Of a DNA stretch of 11,276 nucleotides, positions 1 to 6,020 are shown in pieces. Below the pieces are notes generated by a model. That model did no database searches, had not been told where the DNA came from, and worked only from the letters and a program-made list of their open reading frames with translations. Origin of the DNA: Anaerolineaceae bacterium UBA4781. Lineage in GTDB: Bacteria > Chloroflexota > Anaerolineae > Anaerolineales > Anaerolineaceae. Numbering within the stretch: position 1 is the stretch's first letter; every line of letters begins with the position of its first letter. A program made the translations under genes and the position numbers. The DNA is taken from assembly GCA_002403105.1 (NCBI GenBank), contig DHHD01000042.1, positions 1 to 11,276 on the forward strand, read 5' to 3'.

Positions 1-1073
1 TCTCCAACTTTCTTATTCGCAGGCAAAGACTCTCCGGTGATCAGAGATTCATCAACTGAGGTATGCCCATCCACCACTTCCCCATCCACCGCGATCTTCT
101 CGCCGGGTCGGACGACGATGACATCATCAACCTGTATCTCTTCAGCCGGGATCTTGATTTCCATTCCATCGCGTTGAACCGTAGCTTGCTTCACCTGAAG
201 ATTGACCAGCTTCTTCATGGCTTCGCTGGTGCGTCCCTTGGCTTTCGCTTCAAGATATTTACCCAACCGGATGAGGGTGATGATCACCGCAGAGGTTTCA
301 AAATAGACGTGCCCCTGCACCACACCCGCCAGCACCAGGATTGAAAAGATATAGGCGACAGAGGATCCCAGGGCGATCAGCACATCCATGTTCGCGGAGC
401 CACCCCGCAGCGATTTAACTGCTCCTGCATAGAACTGCGCTCCGACATAAAACTGAACCGGGGTTGCTAAAGCCAGAAAGAGATAATTGAGCCAGGCAGC
501 CATGTGCAAAAATTCCGGCAGAAGGTTAAAATCATGCGCCATCGATAGCACAAAAAGAGGGATGGTAAAGATCAATCCAATGGTCAGAAGTTTCTGTTGG
601 TGGCTGATCTCCCGATCGCGTGCTTTCTGTTCCGAATCCAACGCATCCACCGGAACGATCGGGTGAAATCCGATCTTTCTGAGCGCTTTATAAATATCCT
701 GCAGATCCACCATGGTGGGGATATAAGAAACGGTGATCTTTTCTTTGACCACGTTCCCTGTAACCTTCATCACTCCGTCCACCATGCTTAGTTTCTCAAC
801 GATTCTATCCACTTCATGCGAGTCACTCAGTTTTTCCAAAAGAATATCATTTTCGATCTGCAGTACTCCATATCCGGCGCGTTCCACCCGTTGGATAAGC
901 GCATCCAAATTTGTTTCTTTTTCAGAAAAGTTCACCACTGCCCGTTCCGATGATAAATTCACAGAAACAGCAGCAACGCCTTTTTCTTTCTTTAAATTGC
1001 GTTCGATGGTAGCCACGCAATTGGCGCAGGTCATTCCTTGTATCGGTAAAATGATATTCTTCGTTTCTTCCAT
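1..1073 (-). CDS. copA: Copper-translocating P1B-type ATPase, N-terminal part (cut by left edge)
   Basis: Integral membrane pump that exports Cu+ from the cytoplasm by ATP hydrolysis. The first 357 residues are present; the phosphorylation (DKTGT), CPC and hinge regions lie outside the window. Visible are an N-terminal heavy-metal-associated (HMA) domain with MTCANC (Cys16, Cys19), then a second ferredoxin-like HMA fold at about 75-137 with no CxxC (SDSHE at 83-87), the first membrane helices from about residue 161, the SANMDVLIALG signature typical of Cu+ ATPases, and the actuator TGE at 346-348. The start has a GGAG ribosome site five bases upstream. It lies 18 bases downstream of the CopZ gene, so the two are probably co-transcribed and act as chaperone and pump. 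Family assignment is firm; Cu+ rather than Ag+ specificity is inferred. Confidence 0.95.
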   Translation of the reverse strand, partial: MEETKNIILPIQGMTCANCVATIERNLKKEKGVAAVSVNLSSERAVVNFSEKETNLDALIQRVERAGYGVLQIENDILLEKLSDSHEVDRIVEKLSMVDGVMKVTGNVVKEKITVSYIPTMVDLQDIYKALRKIGFHPIVPVDALDSEQKARDREISHQQKLLTIGLIFTIPLFVLSMAHDFNLLPEFLHMAAWLNYLFLALATPVQFYVGAQFYAGAVKSLRGGSANMDVLIALGSSVAYIFSILVLAGVVQGHVYFETSAVIITLIRLGKYLEAKAKGRTSEAMKKLVNLQVKQATVQRDGMEIKIPAEEIQVDDVIVVRPGEKIAVDGEVVDGHTSVDESLITGESLPANKKVG

Positions 1074-1091
1074 TCTTACTCCACAATCTAC

Positions 1092-1295
1092 TTATTGTTC
1101 AGCGGGATAACCAATTTCCGCCAATGTTTTTAGTACGGTTTGTTCTACTTCCGGGGGATTAAATGTGACGCTCGCTTTTTTGGTATCCAGGTTAACGTCC
1201 ACTTTCTCCACTCCTTCAATTCCTTCCAACTCCATTTTCACCGTATGCACACAATGCTGGCAGTGAATAGCTGGGATCGTATATGTCTTGTTCAT
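1092..1295 (-). CDS. copZ: Copper chaperone CopZ-like HMA protein
   Basis: A 67-residue cytoplasmic metallochaperone that binds Cu+ through two cysteines and passes it to the N-terminal domain of the copper ATPase. The whole protein is one HMA domain (beta-alpha-beta-beta-alpha-beta). The metal site is IHCQHC (Cys12, Cys15); the residue before the first Cys is His where family members usually have Thr. Length matches the family. A strong AAGGAAG ribosome site precedes the ATG. It is the first gene of the unit, directly upstream of the ATPase. Function is confident from fold, motif and neighbour. Confidence 0.93.
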   Translation of the reverse strand: MNKTYTIPAIHCQHCVHTVKMELEGIEGVEKVDVNLDTKKASVTFNPPEVEQTVLKTLAEIGYPAEQ

Positions 1296-1319
1296 TCTTC
1301 TTCCTTTCTTTTCGCGTCT

Positions 1320-1330
1320 ATTATATTATA
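1320..1330 (-). promoter_or_regulatory. Candidate -10 element(s) for copZ-copA
   Basis: On the minus strand two overlapping TATAAT hexamers lie about 25-35 bases upstream of the copZ ATG, in a very AT-rich stretch. I see no convincing -35 hexamer and no recognisable CsoR, CueR or CopY operator, so only the -10 is proposed. Confidence 0.35.
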
Positions 1331-1373
1331 TGATTTTTTTCATAATTATTAATATTTTTGTAGAATTTTGCTC

Positions 1374-1401
1374 TTGACGAAACAGGTTTTTCCGATAGGA
1401 T
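1374..1401 (+). promoter_or_regulatory. Candidate sigma-70 promoter of the pterin/folate operon
   Basis: TTGACG at 1374-1379 and TAGGAT at 1396-1401 are 16 bases apart, with an AAAGGGAAG ribosome site starting about ten bases later. The -35 is good and the -10 matches consensus at four of six positions. Transcription would start about 10 bases before the SDR start codon, giving a very short leader. Confidence 0.45.
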
Positions 1402-1418
1402 ACAATCAAAGGGAAGAA

Positions 1419-2144
1419 ATGAAAACTCTCAAAGATAAAAAGATCCTCATCACTGGCGCGTCCAAGCGCATTGGTCGTGAATTTGCGCTCGCGGCTGCAC
1501 GCGAGGGAGCTTTTATATTTCTGCATTACAGCACCTCTGAAGAGGAAGCACGCAAGACACAGCAGGATATCCGGGAAGCTGGTGGGGAGTGTGAACGGTT
1601 CCAGGCTGATTTTAGAGATCCCCAGCAGGCAATACCCATATTTGAAAAAATCTTTGCAGCTCACGAAATGCATGCGCTGGTGAACAACGCATCCATTTTC
1701 ATGCAGAATACGTTGCGCGATGCAACCCTCCATGATTGGGATGTGCATCACGCGATTAACTTAACCATGCCTTTCCTGCTTACCCAAACCTATGCGAATT
1801 CACCATGTAGTACCTCTGGCAGGATCATCAATATTTTGGACTGGAGAGCCCTACGCCCCGGGAAAGATCATTTTGCGTATACCATCAGCAAAGCAGGCTT
1901 GGTTGCGCTGACAGAGGCATCTGCCCTCTCCCTTGCGCCAGCTTTTCAGGTCAATGGGCTGGCACTGGGTGCGATTCTGCCGCCCTCGGATGGTGGCGAT
2001 ACCAGCAATATCATCAAGCAGGTGCCCGCTGGCCGTTGGGCGAATCTGGATGAATTGACCCGGACTTTTCTTTTTCTATTGACTGCGCCGCAGTATATAA
2101 CAGGCGAGATCATTCACGTTGACGGAGGAAGACACTTGGTCTAG
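1419..2144 (+). CDS. Short-chain dehydrogenase/reductase, pteridine reductase (PTR1/FolM)-like
   Basis: A 241-residue Rossmann-fold NAD(P)H reductase. It has TGASKRIG at 12-19, the Arg-containing TGxxxR pattern of pteridine reductases; NNAS at 89-92; and a YTISK active site (Tyr154, Lys158). The usual catalytic Ser is replaced by Asp141 in NILDW. In PTR1 and E. coli FolM an Asp sits at this place, and those enzymes reduce dihydrobiopterin, dihydromonapterin or dihydrofolate. Being first in an operon with folB and folK supports a pterin role, perhaps as a stand-in for classical dihydrofolate reductase. A TTG at 1368 in the same frame would add 17 residues before the Rossmann core, but the ATG at 1419 has the AGGGAAG site. 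SDR family is certain; the pterin substrate is inferred from the Asp and the neighbours. Other SDR reductases are the alternative. Confidence 0.88.
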   Translation: MKTLKDKKILITGASKRIGREFALAAAREGAFIFLHYSTSEEEARKTQQDIREAGGECERFQADFRDPQQAIPIFEKIFAAHEMHALVNNASIFMQNTLRDATLHDWDVHHAINLTMPFLLTQTYANSPCSTSGRIINILDWRALRPGKDHFAYTISKAGLVALTEASALSLAPAFQVNGLALGAILPPSDGGDTSNIIKQVPAGRWANLDELTRTFLFLLTAPQYITGEIIHVDGGRHLV

Positions 2145-2150
2145 GAGATT

Positions 2151-2510
2151 ATGGATAAAGTATTTATTAGTGACTTAATGGTTCGAGGCGTGATAGGCAT
2201 CAGCGACCGCGAGCGCTCTCAGCCGCAGGATATTGTTGTCAACATCGTGCTGTATACCGATATCTCCAAAGGCGCCGCAACAGATAAGATCGAAGATTGT
2301 GCTAATTACCGCACCATTGCAAAAGCAATCATTGCTCATATTGAAAAAAACTCCCGTTATACTGTCGAAGCGCTGGCAACGGATATTGCAGAACTTTGTT
2401 TGAATACGGATGGTGTTGAAAAAGTGCGTATTAAAGTTGAAAAACCTGGAGCGGTGCGTTTTTCAAAATCAGTGGGAGTAGAGATCACCAGAATTAAAAA
2501 GAGTCCGTAA
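2151..2510 (+). CDS. folB: Dihydroneopterin aldolase
   Basis: Cytoplasmic folate-pathway enzyme that cleaves 7,8-dihydroneopterin to 6-hydroxymethyl-7,8-dihydropterin and glycolaldehyde, usually as an octamer. The 119-residue length is typical. Family hallmarks are the GVIGISDRER segment with active-site Glu21, the NYRTIAKAI helix with Tyr53, Glu73 in TVEALA, and the VEKPGAVRFSKSVGVEI C-terminal strand with catalytic Lys98. The start lies six bases after the SDR stop, and a TAGGAG ribosome site overlaps that stop, so translation is probably coupled. Its product is the substrate of the next gene, folK. The paralogous FolX epimerase is unlikely given this context. Confidence 0.95.
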   Translation: MDKVFISDLMVRGVIGISDRERSQPQDIVVNIVLYTDISKGAATDKIEDCANYRTIAKAIIAHIEKNSRYTVEALATDIAELCLNTDGVEKVRIKVEKPGAVRFSKSVGVEITRIKKSP

Positions 2511-2511
2511 A

Positions 2512-2982
2512 ATGCATCAGGTTCAACTCTTGATCGGTTCCAACATTGATCCGCAGCAAAATATTCAGGCTGCCCTGAAAATGTTGGAAAGCATCCACCC
2601 GTTCAAGGCTTGTTCCCGAATTTGGAAAACTTGCGCTTACGGAAGTGCGGGACCTGATTTTCTAAATATTGCCGTCAGCATCGAAACACCCTTGAGTATG
2701 AAAAAATACAAGCGGTCGGTAATTTCTTCGATCGAAACCACCCTCCAACGCCAGCGCTTTTCTGATAAAAACGCGCCCAGAACCATAGACATTGATATCA
2801 TCATTTTTGATGGTCAGGTTGTAGATAGCGGATTATGGAAAAAATTCTTTATCATTGTTCCGCTTGCTGATCTTTTACCGAAAATGAAAGACCCTGATTC
2901 AGGTAAAACCTTGCAGCAGCTTGCACAAGGTATGCTCGATCAGGGTCTGGCTGTCTTTTACGCAAACTGCCTGGAACCCTAG
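2512..2982 (+). CDS. folK: HPPK-type 6-hydroxymethyl-dihydropterin pyrophosphokinase, divergent
   Basis: Predicted to transfer pyrophosphate from ATP to 6-hydroxymethyl-7,8-dihydropterin, the last step before dihydropteroate synthase. The 156-residue protein has the N-terminal LLIGSN strand (residues 6-11), FLNIAV with Asn52, and the signature APRTIDIDI with Arg90 and the two Mg-binding aspartates Asp93 and Asp95. It departs from the family in two places. The Trp of the usual WGPRTLDLD motif is Asn, and the loop carrying the usual PHxxxxxR (E. coli His115 and Arg121) is about nine residues shorter, so GQVVDSGLWKKFF runs straight into IIVPLADLLP. The gene begins one base after folB and its stop shares CTAG with folE on the other strand. 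Family is clear; whether activity is normal is open. Confidence 0.88.
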   Translation: MHQVQLLIGSNIDPQQNIQAALKMLESIHPFKACSRIWKTCAYGSAGPDFLNIAVSIETPLSMKKYKRSVISSIETTLQRQRFSDKNAPRTIDIDIIIFDGQVVDSGLWKKFFIIVPLADLLPKMKDPDSGKTLQQLAQGMLDQGLAVFYANCLEP

Positions 2983-3623
2983 AATTCCAGCGGTCTGGCT
3001 CCCCGGGAAATATTATCCAAAAATTCCATGCGGGTCGCTTCTCGGTTACGAAACGCACCCAGCATGGAAGAAGTGGTCATGCGTGCATCATGTTTCTTCA
3101 CCCCACGGATCATGGCACACATATGTACTGCTTCCACCACTACCGCGACCCCGCGTGGTTTCAGTAGAATATTCAAAAAATCCGCGATCTGGCGCGTCAT
3201 ACGTTCTTGCACCTGTAAACGGCGAGAAAACATATCCACAATACGCGGGATCTTTGAAAGACCGATCACTCTATCATTGGGAATATATGCCACATGCGCT
3301 CTCCCAAGAAATGGCAGCATATGATGTTCACACATGCTGAAAAATTCGATATCCCGCACGATCACCATATCATCATATTCGACCGTGAATAATGCTTTAT
3401 TGACCAGTTTTACCGGATCGGTACGGTATCCATCCAACATTTCGCGGTACGCACGCGCCACCCGATCAGGCGTTTTTTGCAGTCCCTCACGCTTTGTATC
3501 CTCTCCGATCGCTTCGAGAACATCACTAACTGCTTTCTCGATCTTCTTTAAGTCCATTTCTGAATCACAAAAAAGATTGGCAAATTGGAACAACTCTGAT
3601 TCATTGCATTCAATGCGAGTCAT
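2979..3623 (-). CDS. folE: GTP cyclohydrolase I
   Basis: Converts GTP to 7,8-dihydroneopterin triphosphate and formate, the first committed step of folate (and queuosine) synthesis; family enzymes are zinc-dependent decamers. In the 214-residue form the zinc ligands are Cys98 and His101 in MCEHHMLPF and Cys169 in HMCAMIRG, with catalytic His100 and His167. The GLSKIPRIVD and RMTRQIA segments and the C-terminal TSSMLGAFR are characteristic. The ATG at 3623 is preferred over one five codons upstream (3638): the inner ATG follows a GGAAAGGA ribosome site, while the outer one has none. It is the last gene of a unit with IDI-2 and a prenyl synthase, 21 bases after the latter. It converges on folK with a four-base overlap. 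Confidence 0.96.
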   Translation of the reverse strand: MTRIECNESELFQFANLFCDSEMDLKKIEKAVSDVLEAIGEDTKREGLQKTPDRVARAYREMLDGYRTDPVKLVNKALFTVEYDDMVIVRDIEFFSMCEHHMLPFLGRAHVAYIPNDRVIGLSKIPRIVDMFSRRLQVQERMTRQIADFLNILLKPRGVAVVVEAVHMCAMIRGVKKHDARMTTSSMLGAFRNREATRMEFLDNISRGARPLEF

Positions 3624-3628
3624 ATTTT

Positions 3629-3636
3629 TCCTTTCC
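3629..3636 (-). promoter_or_regulatory. Ribosome binding site that fixes the folE start
   Basis: On the minus strand GGAAAGGA ends six bases before the ATG at 3623. It overlaps the first codons of the longer alternative reading (ATG at 3638), which lacks any purine-rich site of its own. This supports the shorter FolE. Confidence 0.65.
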
Positions 3637-3644
3637 ATATTTCA

Positions 3645-4658
3645 TTAATAATTTCTTTTTATAAGCTCTTCCGCAAACGTTCTAATCGCTTTTTTCGCGG
3701 CTTGTTTTCCATTAATGGATTCTAATGCTTGTAATGCAACCTCATTATAATATGCCGCTCTTTCTAATACCTGCGCTTCGATCCCTGCCCGTGAAAGAAT
3801 ATCTGCTGTTTCTTGAGCCTGGTCTTTTGAAAAATGCACGGTTGCATGCCAGATATCGTAAAAAGCTGTATTTTGCTGCAGTCCTAGCATTACCGGATAA
3901 CTTATCTTTTTCTCGATCAGATCACTGCATTCTGTTTTCCCGGTTTGTCTTTCCTTTCCCCAAATACCCAACCAATCATCATAAATTTGAAAAGCCATGC
4001 CCAGGTTCAAGCCAAATGTGTGGAATTTTTGACGTATTTTCAGATCACTCCCTGCCAGCACCGCGCTGATTTCACAGGAATGAGCCAGCAAAGCAGCAGT
4101 TTTTTCACAGATCATGAATAGATAATCTTCTTTTGTTACCTCTCCATTCCCTTCAAATGCCATATCCATCTGTTGACCTTGCATGATGGAAGATGCAGTT
4201 TGTAGAAAAAGTCGTGATCCTTCCAATGATTCTTTTAACCCGAAATTCTCTGTGGAAGTATGTATGGTCTGTACAGACAAAATAAAAAGCATATCGCCAA
4301 TATTGACAGCTTTTTCTGTTCCCCATTTTTTCCAGATCGTCTCTTTCCCCCTTCGTAAAGGGCTGTGGTCTTCAATATCATCATGAATGAGAGAAAAATT
4401 GTGCAGCATCTCGATCGCAGAAGCTGCAGGTAAGAATTTCTGCCAATCTATAGATAACAGATCAGCAGTCAATAAAACCAGTAAAGGTCTGATGCGTTTC
4501 CCTTTCATCTTTCCAGAATCTGCATTGGAAAAACCGAACTGATAGAAGATGGCTTCTCTCAATTCCGGAAAGGCAGATTTTAAATATTCCTCAAGAGTTG
4601 AAAACAGATGTTGTTCTACAGCAGGTAGAAATAGATCAGAATACTCTGATAGGTGCAT
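3645..4658 (-). CDS. Short-chain trans-prenyl diphosphate synthase (GGPP/FPP synthase-like)
   Basis: Condenses isopentenyl diphosphate with allylic diphosphates to make a linear prenyl diphosphate. The 337-residue all-helical protein has GKRIRP near residue 53, the first Asp-rich motif DDIED at 93-97 followed by SPLRRG, GQQMD at 161-165, and the second Asp-rich motif FQIYDDWLGIWG with Asp227-Asp228 followed by TGK. The first motif has no two-residue insertion and the fifth residue upstream is Phe88. This is the archaeal-type arrangement, in which Phe at this place limits the product to about C20. C20 is therefore the best guess, with C15 possible. The start is three bases after the IDI-2 stop and has only a weak AAGG site, suggesting translational coupling. 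Confidence 0.9.
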   Translation of the reverse strand: MHLSEYSDLFLPAVEQHLFSTLEEYLKSAFPELREAIFYQFGFSNADSGKMKGKRIRPLLVLLTADLLSIDWQKFLPAASAIEMLHNFSLIHDDIEDHSPLRRGKETIWKKWGTEKAVNIGDMLFILSVQTIHTSTENFGLKESLEGSRLFLQTASSIMQGQQMDMAFEGNGEVTKEDYLFMICEKTAALLAHSCEISAVLAGSDLKIRQKFHTFGLNLGMAFQIYDDWLGIWGKERQTGKTECSDLIEKKISYPVMLGLQQNTAFYDIWHATVHFSKDQAQETADILSRAGIEAQVLERAAYYNEVALQALESINGKQAAKKAIRTFAEELIKRNY

Positions 4659-4661
4659 GGA

Positions 4662-5687
4662 TTAACGCTGCCTTAAGGTTGTCTTTTTTAGTGTGGAAAT
4701 ATCACGCACGCCAGCCGCAAACATACAGATCTGCAACCCTTTGATGATTTCTAAAACGGTTTCATGTAGTTTTTTTTCCGAATCAACAGCGGCCGTGAAG
4801 AATTTCCCGGCAATACCGCAGTAATCTGCCCCCAATGCCAGGCACTTAGCAACATCCACACCACTCTTCAATCCACCGGATGCAAAGATTTGGATTCCGG
4901 TCGTGTTTTCCTTTACATTTTGGATAGATTGAGCAGTAGAGATACCCCAATCTCGAAAAGAAGCGGCGATATTTCTATCGTGTTCCGATTCAAGGCGATA
5001 TTTTTCAACTTCTGCCCAGGAGGTCCCACCCGCACCCGCCACATCGATCGCAGCGATACCTGTTCCTTGCAATTGCTGGGCAGTGTATTCCGAAATTCCC
5101 CATCCAACCTCTTTCACAATTACAGGAATTTCAAGATACCGGCAAAGATTTTCGATCTTCTTTAATAAACCTGTAAAATTTGTATCTCCTTCAGGCTGCA
5201 AAGCTTCTTGTAGTGGATTGAGATGCAAGATCAATCCATCTGCTCCAATTTTATCAACCAGCTCTTTACAATCATCCGGAGAAACGGAATTATTTAATTG
5301 AACCGCACCTATGTTTGCCAATAAGAGAATGTCGGGAGCGACAGAACGGAGATTGAAATATTGCATTTGTTCCGGATCCTGCAGTCCGATGCGCAAAGAG
5401 CCAATCCCCATCCCAATGCCCAATTCTTGAGCTGTGCGTGCAAAGCGCAAATTCAGGTCGAACGAATCCCGGGTTCCCCCGATCATGGAAGAAATAAAAA
5501 TGGGCGCTTTTTGTTTTTTATCAAAAATAGTCGTCGCAATATTGATCTGGTCCAGATCGATTTCAGGCAATGCTTGATGATCAAAATAATAATGTTCCAA
5601 CCCTGTGGAAATACTTGAATTTACATCTTCCTCCGAGTTGATGCGAATATGGTCATCTTTTCGTTTATAGATATTTTTCTGATTCAT
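4662..5687 (-). CDS. fni: Type 2 isopentenyl-diphosphate delta-isomerase (FMN-dependent)
   Basis: Interconverts isopentenyl and dimethylallyl diphosphate using reduced FMN, and so supplies the starter for the prenyl synthase encoded next. The 341 residues form a TIM barrel with every family hallmark: RKDDHI at 9-14 (substrate phosphate binding), SSMIGG at 66-71 (FMN), LNPLQEA with Gln160 and the Mg-binding Glu161, KEVGWGIS at 192-199, DVAGAGGTSW at 215-224, and FASGG at 268-272 (FMN phosphate). The start leaves the usual short lead before RKxxHI, although the upstream bases show no strong ribosome site. It is the first gene of the minus-strand unit with the prenyl synthase and folE. The unrelated Nudix-type isomerase is excluded by these motifs. 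Confidence 0.96.
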   Translation of the reverse strand: MNQKNIYKRKDDHIRINSEEDVNSSISTGLEHYYFDHQALPEIDLDQINIATTIFDKKQKAPIFISSMIGGTRDSFDLNLRFARTAQELGIGMGIGSLRIGLQDPEQMQYFNLRSVAPDILLLANIGAVQLNNSVSPDDCKELVDKIGADGLILHLNPLQEALQPEGDTNFTGLLKKIENLCRYLEIPVIVKEVGWGISEYTAQQLQGTGIAAIDVAGAGGTSWAEVEKYRLESEHDRNIAASFRDWGISTAQSIQNVKENTTGIQIFASGGLKSGVDVAKCLALGADYCGIAGKFFTAAVDSEKKLHETVLEIIKGLQICMFAAGVRDISTLKKTTLRQR

Positions 5688-5725
5688 AAGTTTAGCAACA
5701 CTTCTTATTTTTTAGTGTTTAATAC

Positions 5726-5731
5726 TATAAT
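5726..5731 (+). promoter_or_regulatory. Candidate -10 hexamer for the acyl carrier protein gene
   Basis: A perfect TATAAT lies about 40 bases upstream of the ACP start in the 83-base divergent spacer between ACP and IDI-2. No good -35 is visible at the expected distance. The AT-rich spacer must hold promoters for both genes. Confidence 0.35.
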
Positions 5732-5758
5732 TGATTTTACATTGAAAATTTAGCATTT

Positions 5759-5763
5759 GGAGG
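5759..5763 (+). promoter_or_regulatory. Strong ribosome binding site of the ACP gene
   Basis: GGAGG lies seven bases before the ATG at 5771, close to an ideal Shine-Dalgarno and spacing. This fits high expression, which is usual for acyl carrier proteins. Confidence 0.75.
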
Positions 5764-5770
5764 TATCTGT

Positions 5771-6004
5771 ATGAGTGATGTAATGAAAGGTGTCAAAGAA
5801 GTGATCGTAGACGTCTTGAAGGTCGATGAAAAAGATATCTCACTTGATACCAGTTTTGTTGAAGATTTGAAAGCTGATTCCATGGATCAATTCTTTCTCA
5901 TTGATGGTTTTTGTGAAAAATTCGACCTGTCAATTTCTGATGAAGATGCCAGAAATATTAAAACCGTTAAAGACGTTGTAGATTTCATCGAAAAAAAGAA
6001 ATAA
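5771..6004 (+). CDS. Acyl carrier protein, variant helix II
   Basis: A 77-residue acidic four-helix carrier whose Ser37, in KADSMDQ, should receive the 4'-phosphopantetheine arm. The frame matches AcpP throughout: VIVDVLKVDEKDIS, TSFVEDLKADSMD, FDLSISDEDARNIKTVKDVVDFI. Helix II is unusual. Where typical ACPs read DSLDxVELVMALEEEF, this one reads DSMDQFFLIDGFCEKF, losing the acidic residue after the Val position and most of the EEE patch that fatty-acid enzymes recognise, and gaining a Cys and several aromatics. It stands alone, divergent from the isoprenoid genes and convergent with sucD, with no fab genes alongside. It may be the housekeeping ACP of a divergent lineage or a specialised carrier; I cannot tell which. 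Confidence 0.9.
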   Translation: MSDVMKGVKEVIVDVLKVDEKDISLDTSFVEDLKADSMDQFFLIDGFCEKFDLSISDEDARNIKTVKDVVDFIEKKK

Positions 6005-6020
6005 CACAAAAAGAGATCGC

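Noticed and set aside
733..1110. 125-codon open frame on the plus strand, opposite the copper ATPase
   Set aside because: It is a shadow of the ATPase HMA domains, Ser/Thr/Phe-rich, with no ribosome site.
1333..1360. AT-rich palindromic stretch (ATAATTAT) between copZ and the SDR as a possible copper operator
   Set aside because: It does not resemble CsoR, CueR or CopY sites, and such AT palindromes are expected by chance in this spacer.
1368..1418. Upstream TTG start adding 17 residues to the SDR
   Set aside because: It precedes the likely promoter -10, has no ribosome site, and the SDR core begins normally from the ATG at 1419.
1326..1751. 141-codon open frame on the minus strand, opposite the SDR gene
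   Set aside because: The translation has no recognisable domain or ribosome site, and it is antisense to a clear SDR with intact motifs.
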